This document shows positions 52,602 to 62,232 of a stretch of DNA of 64,000 nucleotides, piece after piece. The position numbers were made by a program, and so were the translations under genes. The notes below the pieces were generated by a model. That model ran no database searches. It was not told the DNA's origin and worked only from the letters and a program-made list of their open reading frames with translations. Origin of the DNA: Rebecca billardiae RCC1528. Lineage: Eukaryota > Haptophyta. The stretch is taken from NCBI GenBank assembly GCA_965240325.2, contig OZ251242.1, positions 992,001 to 1,056,000 on the forward strand. Direction: 5' to 3'. Position 1 is the stretch's first letter. Each line of letters starts with the position of its first letter.

Positions 52602-54395
52602 ATGGAGCCCTCGCGGAAGCGCTCGCGCGCGGACGATTGCGCCGCCGCCGTGTCCCCGGTCTTCGAGGTGCCGTGCGCGCTGTGCGGCGATCGCATTGGC
52701 AGCCAGCCGTGGGCGCAGCTCGCGTGCGGCGACGAGCACGTCGCACACAACGTGTGCCTCTTCCAGCGCGCGCTCGCGTCCGAGCGCTGCGTTGTGCGGT
52801 GCGGCCGGCCGGGGTGCAAGCGCGTGACGAAGGCGGCGTCGGCGAGGACGCAGTACGACGGCATTCACGAGCTGGGCACTCTGCGCCATGTCGCTGCCGC
52901 GACGTGCACAGGCTGCGCCGCGCCGAATGAGTCGACAGCCGTGCAGCACGATCTGCCATGCCACGACGTTGCCACTGTCACGCTGTGTGACCTGCCGTCG
53001 GACGTGATCTCGCGCATTCTCGGCTGGCTCGAGTGCGCGCAGGATCTGGCCAGCCTGAACGGCACCTCGCGCCTCTTCCGCGGCACGCCTGCCGGCCGCT
53101 CGCTGGTGGAGCACGCGCTGCGCGAGCGCGCGCGCCAGCGCGGGCATGAGGGCGCGCTGCCACCGCCTCCCTCGTGGCGGGCGGAGCTGTTCGCGCGCGA
53201 GCGCGTGCTCGAGCTTGCGGCTGCGCACGCGTGCGTGGCTGGGTGTGGCACTGATGAGGATGAACTTGTGACTTTGAGCGCGTTCGTGGATGCATCGGGC
53301 GGGCTGCACACGTGTGGTGAGGAGTCTAGTGAGACAAGGCTGTGCACGCCCGCTGCGCTGGGCCATCCGGAGCTGCGTGGCTCAGCCGTCCTCGTGCCGA
53401 CGCGCGTGGCATCGCTCTCTGCGGTGCGCGTGCGTGCGGTGGCCGCTGGCTACCGACACCTGCTCGCGCTGAGCGACGGTGGGGCCGTGTACTCCTGTGG
53501 TGAGAATGGCCACGGCCAGCTGGGCCTGGGCGACAAGGAGACGCGCCGTGTCTTCACCGCGCTGGGCATGAGCAGCATGGGGCTCGTCGTGGGCATCGCC
53601 GCTGATGCATACCACAGCCTTGCGCTCAGTGCTGCGGGTGGTGTGTACAGCTGGGGAATGAACCACAGCGGCCAGCTCGGCCACGGCGACACTGAGGACC
53701 GGCTGGAGCCTGTGCGCATCGAGGCGCTGGACGGTGTGCGTGTGGGTGGCATGTCTGCGGGCAGCTGGCACACGCTGCTGCTGTCGACGAGCGGCGCCGT
53801 GTACTCGTGCGGTGTCGGCGACGATGGCCGCCTCGGGCATGGCAACCAGCAAGATCTGCTTACGTCGCAGCGCATCGAGGCGCTGGAGGGCGTGTGCGCC
53901 GTGCACGTCAGCGCGGGCGACGATCACAGCCTGGTGGTGGATGCCACGGGCGGTGTGCACTCGTTCGGGCGTGGGACGTGTGGTTGCCTTGGCCATGGTG
54001 ACGAGTCCGCCACACTCGTGCCCAGGCGCGTCGAGGCGCTGCAGGGCGTGCGCATCGTGCGCGCCAGCGCAGGCTGTTTCAGCAGCGCGGTGATGGGCGC
54101 GGACGGCAGCGTGTACACGTTTGGCTCCAACACAAGCGGCCAGCTCGGCATCGGCTCAGCTGGTGCAGATCAGCTGCTTCCGGTGCGCGTGCACGCCCCA
54201 GCGCACGGCCATCTGGTGGACTGCTTTCCCGAGTACCGCCAGGCGCTTTGGATCACTGCAGACGGCGGCGCGTACTCATGTGGCAGGCAGACGGCCGCGC
54301 TCGGCCACGGTGTGAGCTCTGACGACGGGGTGGACGACCTCGTCTCTCCTGCGCGGATTGCGCAGCTGCCACCCCTGCGGCGCCGGGGTGCGTAG
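52602..54395 (+). CDS. RING-H2-like / F-box / RCC1-propeller protein, array copy 6
   Basis: 597 residues, first of three subfamily-B copies. Subfamily B has HDLPCHDVAT in place of the longer QREPPP...TETAG linker, SDVISRILGWLECAQ as F-box helix, FRGTPAGRS, and lacks the ALPAHAC segment (here LPPPPSWRAEL). Site residues: YR, AY (in AADAYHS), SW, DD and CFS at the six-blade series; the blade turns read GENGHG, GMNHSG, GVGDDG, GRGTCG and GSNTSG. One RCC1 Gly is replaced by Asp (AADAY). Confidence 0.9.
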   Translation: MEPSRKRSRADDCAAAVSPVFEVPCALCGDRIGSQPWAQLACGDEHVAHNVCLFQRALASERCVVRCGRPGCKRVTKAASARTQYDGIHELGTLRHVAAATCTGCAAPNESTAVQHDLPCHDVATVTLCDLPSDVISRILGWLECAQDLASLNGTSRLFRGTPAGRSLVEHALRERARQRGHEGALPPPPSWRAELFARERVLELAAAHACVAGCGTDEDELVTLSAFVDASGGLHTCGEESSETRLCTPAALGHPELRGSAVLVPTRVASLSAVRVRAVAAGYRHLLALSDGGAVYSCGENGHGQLGLGDKETRRVFTALGMSSMGLVVGIAADAYHSLALSAAGGVYSWGMNHSGQLGHGDTEDRLEPVRIEALDGVRVGGMSAGSWHTLLLSTSGAVYSCGVGDDGRLGHGNQQDLLTSQRIEALEGVCAVHVSAGDDHSLVVDATGGVHSFGRGTCGCLGHGDESATLVPRRVEALQGVRIVRASAGCFSSAVMGADGSVYTFGSNTSGQLGIGSAGADQLLPVRVHAPAHGHLVDCFPEYRQALWITADGGAYSCGRQTAALGHGVSSDDGVDDLVSPARIAQLPPLRRRGA

Positions 54396-54887
54396 CGGAC
54401 TCGGTGCGCGGTGCCGGTGGCGCGGAGCCAAGTCGCAACCGGCCGGCGCGTCGGCGTGCTCGTGGCAGCTGCCGATGGAGACGCAGGCGGCGCGTGACGG
54501 CACGTGAGCCGTGTAGTGATGTCAGTGAGCAAACGCGGGTGCTCCGGCTGTCCGACGAGCAGGCAACAGCACATGACCATGATGAACGCCTTAGTACCCC
54601 CATACAGTATGAGTATCTAACAAGCGGGCAGCCACGATACAGTCGTCAGACAGTACTGTGCACGTTAAAACATAGTAGTACAGTTTACTAATAAGAATTA
54701 AGAGACGCACACAGCTCAGGCAGGCGAGATTGACGCCCGCCAACTGTCACCGCCCATAGTAAACTGTACGCTGTACAATCGACGACGAAATCCGTCGCCC
54801 AACCCGAACGGTCATCGTGATCAACTGACCATCATGATCATGAACAACACCGCACGCAGCGCCGAGCTCCCGCGCGCTCCGGACGAC
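54396..54887. promoter_or_regulatory. Conserved array spacer 5
   Basis: 492 bases, the longest spacer. Carries the standard blocks and the GTTAAAACATAGTAGTA segment, and an extra stretch (about 54683-54760) with an ACACAGCTCA word that echoes spacer 3. Confidence 0.55.
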
Positions 54888-56687
54888 ATGGAGCCCTCGC
54901 GGTCGCGCAAGCGCTCGCGCGCGTGCGACGGCGCCGCCGCCGCGTCCCCGGTCTTCGAGGTGTCGTGCGCGTTGTGCGGCGATCGCATTGGCAGCCAGCC
55001 GTGGGCGCAGCTCGCGTGCGGCGACGAGCACGTCGCACACAACGTGTGCCTCTTCCAGCGCGCGCTCGCGTCCGAGCGCTGCGTCGTGCGGTGCGGCCGG
55101 CCGGGGTGCAAGCGCGTGACGAAGGCGGCGTCGGCGAGGACGCAGTACGACGGCATTCACGAGCTGGGCACTCTGCGCCATGTCGCCGTCGCGACGTGCA
55201 CAGGCTGCGCCGCGCCGAATGAGTCGACAGCCGTGCAGCACGATCTGCCATGCCACGACGTTGCCACCATCACGCTGTGTGACCTGCCGATGGACGTGAT
55301 CTCGCGCATTCTCGGCTGGCTCGAGTGCGCGCAGGATCTGGCCAGCCTGAACGGCACCTCGCGCCTCTTCCGCGGCACGCCTGCCGGCCGCTCGCCGGTG
55401 GAGCACGCGCTGCGCGAGCGCGCGCGCCAGCGCGGGCATGAGGGCGCGCTGCCGGCGCCTCCCTCGTGGCGGGCGGAGCTGTTCGCGCGCGAGCGCGTGC
55501 TCGAGCTTGCGGCTGCGCACGCGTGCGTGGCTGGGTGTGGCACTGATGAGGATGAACTTGTGACTTTGAGCGCGTTCGTGGATGCATCGGGCGGGCTGCA
55601 CACGTGTGGTGAGGAGTCTAGTGAGACAGGGCTGTGCACGCCCGCTGCGCTGGGCCATCCGGAGCTGCGTGGCTCAGCCGTCCTCGTGCCGACGCGCGTG
55701 GCATCGCTCTCGGCGGTGCGCATGCGTGTGGTGGCCGCTGGCTACCACCACCTGCTCGCGCTGAGCGACGGTGGGGCCGTGTACTCCTGTGGTGAGAATG
55801 GCCACGGCCAGCTGGGCCTGGGCGACAAGGAGACGCGCCGTGTCTTCACCGCGCTGGGCATGAGCAGCATGGGGCTCGTCGTGGGCATCGCCGCTGGTGC
55901 ATACTACAGCCTTGCGCTCAGTGCTGCGGGTGGTGTGTACAGCTGGGGATCGAACGATCACGACCAGCTTGGCCACGGCGACACTGAGGACCGGCTGGAG
56001 CCTGCGCGCATCGAGGCGCTGGACGGTGTGCGCGTGGGCGGCATGTCCGCGGGTGGCGTGCACACACTGCTGCTGACCATGGGCGGTGCCGTGTACTCGT
56101 GCGGTGACGGCAGAGCAGGCCGCCTCGGGCATGGCAACCAGCAAAGTCTGCGCACGCCTCAGCGCATCGAGGCGCTGGAGGGCGTGCGCGCCGTGCACGT
56201 GAGCGCGGGCGACACTCACAGCCTGGTGGTGGATGCCACGGGCGGTGTGCACTCGTTTGGGCGTGGCTCGTTTGGCTGCCTTGGCCATGGTGATGACTCC
56301 GACGCACTCGTGCCCAGGCGCATTGATGCGCTGCACGGCGTGCGCATCGTGCGCGCCTGCGCGGGCACTGAGTGCAGCGCGGTGATGGGCGCGGACGGCA
56401 GCGTGTACACGTTTGGCTCCAACGACCACGGCCAGCTCGGCATCGGCTCAGCTGGTGCGGATCAGCTGCTTCCGGTGCGCGTGCACGCCCCAGCGCATGG
56501 CCAGCTGGTGGATTGCTTTCTCGAGTGGCGCCAGGCGCTCTGGATCACTGCAGACGGCGGCGCGTACTCATGTGGCAGGCAGACGGCCGCGCTCGGCCAC
56601 GGTGTGAGCTCTGACGACGGGGTGGACGACCTCGTCTCTCCTGCGCGGATTGCGCAGCTGCCACCCCTGCGGCGCCGGGGTGCGTAG
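54888..56687 (+). CDS. RING-H2-like / F-box / RCC1-propeller protein, array copy 7
   Basis: 599 residues from the MEPSRSRKRS start; an in-frame Met at 54834 is ignored because no other copy has that leader. Near-identical to copy 6 up to about residue 320, then diverges at variable sites: YH, AY, GV, DT and TEC, with blade turns GSNDHD, GDGRAG and GRGSFG. CALC is preceded by Ser instead of Pro. MDVISRILGW in the F-box helix is shared with copy 8. Confidence 0.9.
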   Translation: MEPSRSRKRSRACDGAAAASPVFEVSCALCGDRIGSQPWAQLACGDEHVAHNVCLFQRALASERCVVRCGRPGCKRVTKAASARTQYDGIHELGTLRHVAVATCTGCAAPNESTAVQHDLPCHDVATITLCDLPMDVISRILGWLECAQDLASLNGTSRLFRGTPAGRSPVEHALRERARQRGHEGALPAPPSWRAELFARERVLELAAAHACVAGCGTDEDELVTLSAFVDASGGLHTCGEESSETGLCTPAALGHPELRGSAVLVPTRVASLSAVRMRVVAAGYHHLLALSDGGAVYSCGENGHGQLGLGDKETRRVFTALGMSSMGLVVGIAAGAYYSLALSAAGGVYSWGSNDHDQLGHGDTEDRLEPARIEALDGVRVGGMSAGGVHTLLLTMGGAVYSCGDGRAGRLGHGNQQSLRTPQRIEALEGVRAVHVSAGDTHSLVVDATGGVHSFGRGSFGCLGHGDDSDALVPRRIDALHGVRIVRACAGTECSAVMGADGSVYTFGSNDHGQLGIGSAGADQLLPVRVHAPAHGQLVDCFLEWRQALWITADGGAYSCGRQTAALGHGVSSDDGVDDLVSPARIAQLPPLRRRGA

Positions 56688-57075
56688 CGGACTCGGTGCG
56701 CGGTGCCGGTGGCGCGGAGCCAAGTCGCAACCGGCCGGCGCGTGCTCGTGGCAGCTGCCGATGGAGACGCAGCGGCGGCGCGTGACGGCACGTGAGCCGG
56801 GTAGTGATGTCAGTGAGCAAACGCGGGTGCTCCGGCTGTCCGATGAGCAGGCAACTACAGCACATGACAATGATGAACGCCTTAGTACCCCCATACAGTA
56901 TGAGTATCTAACAAGCGGGCACTCGGGGCAGCCACGATACAGTCGTCAGACAGTACTGTGCACGTTAACATAGTAGTAGTAAACTGTACGCTGTACAATC
57001 GACGACGAAATCCGTCGCCCAACCCGAACGGTCATACACCGCACGCAGCGCCGAGCTCCCGCGCGCTCCGACGAC
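56688..57075. promoter_or_regulatory. Conserved array spacer 6
   Basis: 388 bases with the standard blocks and a shortened GTTAACATAGTAGTAGTA segment. Very similar to spacer 5 apart from that spacer's extra stretch. Confidence 0.55.
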
Positions 57076-58875
57076 ATGGAGCCCTCGCGGTCGCGCAAGC
57101 GCTCGCGCGCGTGCGACGGCGCCGCCGCCGCGTCCCCGGTCTTCGAGGTGCCGTGCGCGCTGTGCGGCGATCGCATTGGCAGCCAGCCGTGGGCGCAGCT
57201 CGCGTGCGGCGACGAGCACGTCGCGCACAACGTGTGCCTCTTCCAGCGCGCGCTCGCGTCCGAGCGCTGCGTCGTGCGGTGCGGCCGGCCGGGGTGCAAG
57301 CGCGTGACGAAGGCGGCGTCGGCGAGGACGCAGTACGACGGCATTCACGAGCTGGGCACTCTGCGCCATGTCGCCGTCGCGACGTGCACAGGCTGCGCCG
57401 CGCCGAATGAGTCGACAGCCGTGCAGCACGATCTGCCATGCCACGACGTTGCCACCATCACGCTGTGTGACCTGCCGATGGACGTGATCTCGCGCATTCT
57501 CGGCTGGCTCGAGTGCGCGCAGGATCTGGCCAGCCTGAACGGCACCTCGCGCCTCTTCCGCGGCACGCCTGCCGGCCGCTCGCCGGTGGAGCACGCGCTG
57601 CTCGAGCGCGCGCGTCAGCGCGGGCATGAGGGCGCGCTGCCGGCGCCTCCCTCGTGGCGGGCGGAGCTGTTCGCGCGCGAGCGCGTGCTGGAGCTTGCGG
57701 CTGCGCACGCGTGCGTGGCTGGGTGTGGCACTGATGAGGACAAAGTTGCGACTTTGAGCGCGTTCGTGGACGCATCGGGCGGGCTGCACACGTGTGGTGA
57801 GGAGTCTGGTGAGACAGGGCTGTGCGCGCCCGCTGCGCTGGGCCATCCGCAGCTGCGCAACTCGGCGGTCCTCGTGCCGACGCGCGTGGCATCGCTCTCG
57901 AGGGTGTGCATACGTGCGGTGGGTGCTGGGCTTGGTCACCTGCTCGCGCTGAGCGACTGTAGCGCCGTGTACGCGTGTGGTCAGAATGATTGCGGCCAGC
58001 TGGGCGTGGGCGACAAGGAGACGCGCCGTGTCTTCACCGCGCTGGGCATGAGCAGCATGGGGCTCGTCGTGGGCATCGCCGCTGGTTATCTTCACAGCCT
58101 CGCGCTCACTGCAGCGGGCGGTGTGTACAGCTGGGGATGGAACAGGTACGGCCAGCTCGGCCACGGCGACACTGAGAACCGGCTGGAGCCTGTGCGCATC
58201 GAGGCGCTGCACGGCGTGCGCGTGGGCGGCATGTCCGCGGGCGGCTGGCACACGCTGCTGCTCTCGACTTGTGGCGCCGTGTACTCGTGCGGTGGCGGCG
58301 ACGATGGCCGCCTCGGGCATGGCGACCAGCAAGATCTGCGCACGCCGCAGCGCATCGAGGCGCTGGAGGGCGTGCGCGCCGTGCACGTGAGCGCGGGCGA
58401 TGGTCACAGCCTGGTGGTGGATGCCACTGGCGGTGTGCACTCGTTCGGGCCGGGGGATTCTGGTTGCCTTGGCCATGGTGACAAATCCAACGTACTCGTG
58501 CCCAGGCGCATCGAGGCGCTGCAGGGCGTGCGCATCGTGCGCGCCAGCGCGGGCTGTGCGTGCAGCGCGGTGATGGGCGCGGACGGCAGAGTGTACACGT
58601 TTGGCTCCAACACAAGCGGCCAGCTTGGCATCGGCTCAGCTGGTGAGGATCAGCTGCTTCCGGTGCGCGTGCACGCCCCAGCGCACGGCCAGCTGGTGGA
58701 CTGCTTTCCCGACTACTGCCAGGCGCTTTGGATCGCGTCAGACGGCGGCGCGTACTCGTGTGGCACGCAGTCCGCCGCGCTTGGCCACGGCGTGAGCTCT
58801 GACGACGGGATGGACGACCTCGTCTCTCCTGCGCGGATTGCGCAGCTGCCACCCCTGCGGCGCCGGGGTGCGTAG
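57076..58875 (+). CDS. RING-H2-like / F-box / RCC1-propeller protein, array copy 8
   Basis: 599 residues, subfamily B in its first half. The propeller has its own variant set: LG, YL, GW, DG and CAC at the first series; turns GQNDCG, GWNRYG, GGGDDG, GPGDSG and GSNTSG at the second. Its blade 2 (GQND.GQLGVGD) resembles the subfamily-A copies 2 and 4 rather than copies 6 and 7, a sign of cassette exchange. CSAVYACG replaces CGAVYACG. Last gene of the second sub-array. Confidence 0.9.
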   Translation: MEPSRSRKRSRACDGAAAASPVFEVPCALCGDRIGSQPWAQLACGDEHVAHNVCLFQRALASERCVVRCGRPGCKRVTKAASARTQYDGIHELGTLRHVAVATCTGCAAPNESTAVQHDLPCHDVATITLCDLPMDVISRILGWLECAQDLASLNGTSRLFRGTPAGRSPVEHALLERARQRGHEGALPAPPSWRAELFARERVLELAAAHACVAGCGTDEDKVATLSAFVDASGGLHTCGEESGETGLCAPAALGHPQLRNSAVLVPTRVASLSRVCIRAVGAGLGHLLALSDCSAVYACGQNDCGQLGVGDKETRRVFTALGMSSMGLVVGIAAGYLHSLALTAAGGVYSWGWNRYGQLGHGDTENRLEPVRIEALHGVRVGGMSAGGWHTLLLSTCGAVYSCGGGDDGRLGHGDQQDLRTPQRIEALEGVRAVHVSAGDGHSLVVDATGGVHSFGPGDSGCLGHGDKSNVLVPRRIEALQGVRIVRASAGCACSAVMGADGRVYTFGSNTSGQLGIGSAGEDQLLPVRVHAPAHGQLVDCFPDYCQALWIASDGGAYSCGTQSAALGHGVSSDDGMDDLVSPARIAQLPPLRRRGA

Positions 58876-59002
58876 CACTCGGTGCGCGGTGGCTGGGGGC
58901 AGTCGCAATCAGCCTGCGTCTGCTCGCTGCATGTGGCGGGAGACCCCGCCGTCGGCTGCGCGCGTGGCTCAGGCATCAGCACTCGTACTCTAGCTGAAGC
59001 CG

Positions 59003-59075
<73 letters not shown>

Positions 59076-61200
59076 ATTTCAGTCCTTGATGCTGATGCTG
59101 TCAGCAGCATGGCCTCGTCGTCGTCAATAGCCTGGTCCATCCCGATTTTCGCCAGTGAAAAAGCCTTTTCGGATTTTGGGCGCCTGATTTCTCCCGATTT
59201 TTCTCGTCGCTCGTCGCGCTCGTCAAAAATCGCCACCGGCCGTCCGACGGCTCGCCGCGACGAAGGTCGGGAAGGTGCTCGAGAGCCTCGACTGGACGAC
59301 TGCGCCGCCTCATGTCAGGTGTAGTGCTGGACACATCGTTCGGGTGCCCCGGTGGTGTGCGTGCACACCTTGAGCGACATGTCTGCGTTGCTTCCGCCGC
59401 CCGCGGTCCGTCGCCAGGTCGACTTCTCGCCTGACGGCGCGCGTCGAACGCTCAGCTGCTGGGTTGCGCCGCGCCTTCGAGACGGGCCAGTTTGGGCCAG
59501 ATGCGGGCCACGTGACCGCTCGTGTCGGCCTAAGCCTACCCCTAGCATGTACTCGATGCCACCACCAGCGTTGGGCGCGCTGCGCATCGCCAACGCTTCA
59601 TCCGGCCAGTCCCGTCACGTTTGCGCATGGGTCGTCCTGAGCGGCGGCTGTCGATTTGTGCTCCTCGTGGAGCTGTATGACGGGCTGGTGGCGAGCAGGA
59701 TGGCTCGCCTTGCGGGGCTGGGTGTGTACAGTCGCAGTGTAGTGGCTGCCGGCTGACTCCCATCGCCTGGGTGCTGCTTTACCGTCATGGCCTTTGCTGC
59801 GAACACAAGGTCGAGGATCGTACCGCGGTCTGCGAGGCAGAGTCGACGGAGTCGTCGCTTGAAGATGGTTGAGAGCGCTCATACGTCTTCCTTGGTGTCG
59901 TGCGGCTACTCCAGCACGCAAGGCTCGCGCTCTGGCACGTGTTTGGTGTCCATGGGTGGCACATTGTGCCATTCGGGTGGCTCGGAAGCACGTGCTCGGG
60001 TGTCTTTCCCGTTTACGCGCGGTGGGCCAAGTCACCACGCACGGCCAGAGCATGTCATGGCACGCAGAGGGTGCCCATGAACGATCCCCACCCCGGTGGT
60101 GGCCGTAGGCGCACTCGAAGCGGTCGCATCGTCACCCGCGGATCACATCAGTCCGCCGTTGAGGCTGTCGGGCGAGCAAAGACGTGCGATCTGACCCTTG
60201 GACGGGCAGCTAGAATCGCGATTATGCCTCATCTAAGGACGCACATGTCGTCGTTGTAGGCAGTACTGATGCCCCAAGTGAAAGGGCGGGCGTGGCACGC
60301 GACTTGACAGCTTGAATGACTCGATGCACGCCGCCATGGACACGCGATCCGGATCCATTGCGAACCTGCCGTGTGGCTCACGGCGGCGCGCGTTGTGCCG
60401 CAGATCGGCCAGTTGCCACGCAGGAGATGGTCTCCAGATCAGGTCCAGCACCTGACCGACTGCCGCACGCCTGGCCGGGTGGGAGTCCGGCCCTCTTCTT
60501 GTCTGCAGGAGTGCGCGGAAGGCCAGGCGGAGCCTCGTCCTACCACTGCACCCCGAGCGCCGCACTAATCGTGCAGCCTGGGACAGCTACCCACCTATGG
60601 CGAATATGTAACGACATAGTGGCAATTTAATTATACAGGTCCAGAACGCATACTTATGCGGGTACATTGCCCATAATATGCGGGTATAAATGGGTAATAT
60701 AGTCGATCTTGCAGTAGTTGAGTACGGCCACTTGCGCACAGACCACAGCCCATCCTAATGGCCTGTACCAGGGTTCATGCTCGCCTCGACGTACGCCAAT
60801 AAGTAAGTTCGTCGTGCGTTTGGGCTCATTTCGGCTAAGTACTTACCCACATTCGGACTGACGATTCTCTATGTGTCCGTAGTTGTCCGCGGCGCGCGCG
60901 CACACGCTCACGACGGGCCACGGATGCGATTTTTAGGCCGACGAAACTTTTGCTGCGCCCGGGCTGGGCCCATTTGTTACGCTGTTTCCGGGAGTGAGCG
61001 CGTGCCTAGGGGCCCGCGTTCATTTGGCGATAAAATCCCCGAAAGTGCTCCAGCGCGTTTGGACCAGGCTATCGTCAATTACTACTACTATTAGTCACGG
61101 AGAGCACGCAGTGTCACGGCGCATGATTGATGTGAATTCGACAATAACTACGAATATATGATATGATGATTATTCATCAGTCGTCGTCAGCCAGTGACGA
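58876..61200. other. Gene-poor region after the second RCC1 array
   Basis: The array 3' flank stops after about 40 bases. A long TA microsatellite follows. The rest (59110-61200) has lower GC and no frame with recognisable protein content. A minus-strand frame around 59600-60050 is mildly protein-like, but interrupted by stops, and might be decayed mobile-element sequence. Confidence 0.5.
59004..59078. repeat. TA microsatellite
   Basis: About 37 TA units with a single phase slip near 59064. Confidence 0.97.
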
Positions 61201-62067
61201 CTACGACGACGACGGCCCCGCCGCCGCACCGGCGGCGTCGGCGGCACTGGCCGCAGTAGCACGCCTTGGCTGCGCGCTGGCAAACAGCACCATGTCGCGG
61301 CCGTGCTGCTCGTACACGACGTCGTGCCAGCTCGGCGCGGGCGGTTGGGCGGTCGCCGCGACGGCCGGCTCGCTCGCTTCGGCGGCGGGCACGCCAGCGG
61401 TCGGGAAGCCCCCGCCCTGCTCAGCGCCAGGCTCCCGGCCGAAGCGAGGCCCGCCCGCCAGAAGCACAGGCGCCGTCGTGACGCAGAGCTCGTCGACGTG
61501 CCCGGCGCGCACAAAGCTGCGGATGATCGAGGCGCCGCCCTCGACCATCACGCTGGTCACGCCGAGGCGGAGCACGCCGGCCAGCACTGAGCGCAGCGGC
61601 AGTGGCGCGCGAGTGCCGGCCGCGCGGCGCTCGATCGGCAGCAGCACCGCGCCAGCCCCCTCGAGCGAGCGCGCCCTCCCCGCGCCCTCGCCCGCAAGCA
61701 GCTCGGAGTCGCACGCAATGATTGGCCGGCGGGCAGCCTCGCCTCCCTGGGCGTCGGGCGCGGGAGCAAAGAGCCTGGCGCCCGGGGGCGTGCGAAGCCG
61801 CGAGTCGAGCACGATCGGCCGGGGCGAGCCGCCGGGCACCAGGCGCGTGTTGAGGCGCGGGTCGTCCGCGAGCACGGTCCCGACGCCGACGAGGATGCCG
61901 GCGTGCGCGGCGCGGAGGCGGTGGGTCAGGAGGAGCGACTCGGACCCAGAGAGCGCCGTCGGTACGCCGCGCTCGAGCGCGATGCACCCGTCGAGCGACT
62001 GCGCGTACGCCACCGTCACGGCCGGTCGCCACGCCTCGCCGGCCGACGGCGGGAATCGGCCCTCCAT
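61201..62067 (-). CDS. RibD C-terminal / RIB7-type reductase domain protein
   Basis: 288 residues. VTVAYAQSLDGCIAL, then LTHRLRAAHAGILVGVGTVLADDP and RLNTRLV, PRPIVLDSRLR, and VMVEGGASIIRSF with VDELCVTTAPVLLGG-type ending are the RibD_C signatures. In the family this is the NADPH-dependent reductase acting on the ribosylamino-pyrimidine 5'-phosphate in riboflavin synthesis. No deaminase half is present. The Met of MEGRFPP is chosen as start; the longer frame is antisense to the neighbour. The 60-residue Ala/Gly-rich tail after GPRFGRE is poorly conserved-looking. Head-to-head with a PTPS-fold protein. Confidence 0.88.
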   Translation of the reverse strand: MEGRFPPSAGEAWRPAVTVAYAQSLDGCIALERGVPTALSGSESLLLTHRLRAAHAGILVGVGTVLADDPRLNTRLVPGGSPRPIVLDSRLRTPPGARLFAPAPDAQGGEAARRPIIACDSELLAGEGAGRARSLEGAGAVLLPIERRAAGTRAPLPLRSVLAGVLRLGVTSVMVEGGASIIRSFVRAGHVDELCVTTAPVLLAGGPRFGREPGAEQGGGFPTAGVPAAEASEPAVAATAQPPAPSWHDVVYEQHGRDMVLFASAQPRRATAASAADAAGAAAGPSSS

Positions 62068-62232
62068 CGTGGGAGTCCGGAGCTGGGCTGCGGGCTGCGG
62101 CCTGCGTGGCCACCGGACATGCGTTTGCGGCCTTCGAGGTTGCGCACAGTCGCGCACTAGACAACCCCGTCCTGCCTTGGCTCGTGGCCCTCGCCGAACC
62201 GCGCTCGTACGACGACGCAGACGCAGACCGTG
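62068..62232. promoter_or_regulatory. Bidirectional promoter region, RibD-type reductase / PTPS-fold protein
   Basis: 165 bases between divergent starts. An in-frame stop at 62158-62160 limits how far the rightward gene could extend upstream. Joint control of two pterin/flavin-related genes is plausible. Confidence 0.55.

Noticed and set aside
59598-60053. Minus-strand 151-codon frame in the region after the array
   Set aside because: No recognisable domain, and the neighbouring frames that look mildly protein-like are interrupted by stops. At best decayed mobile DNA.
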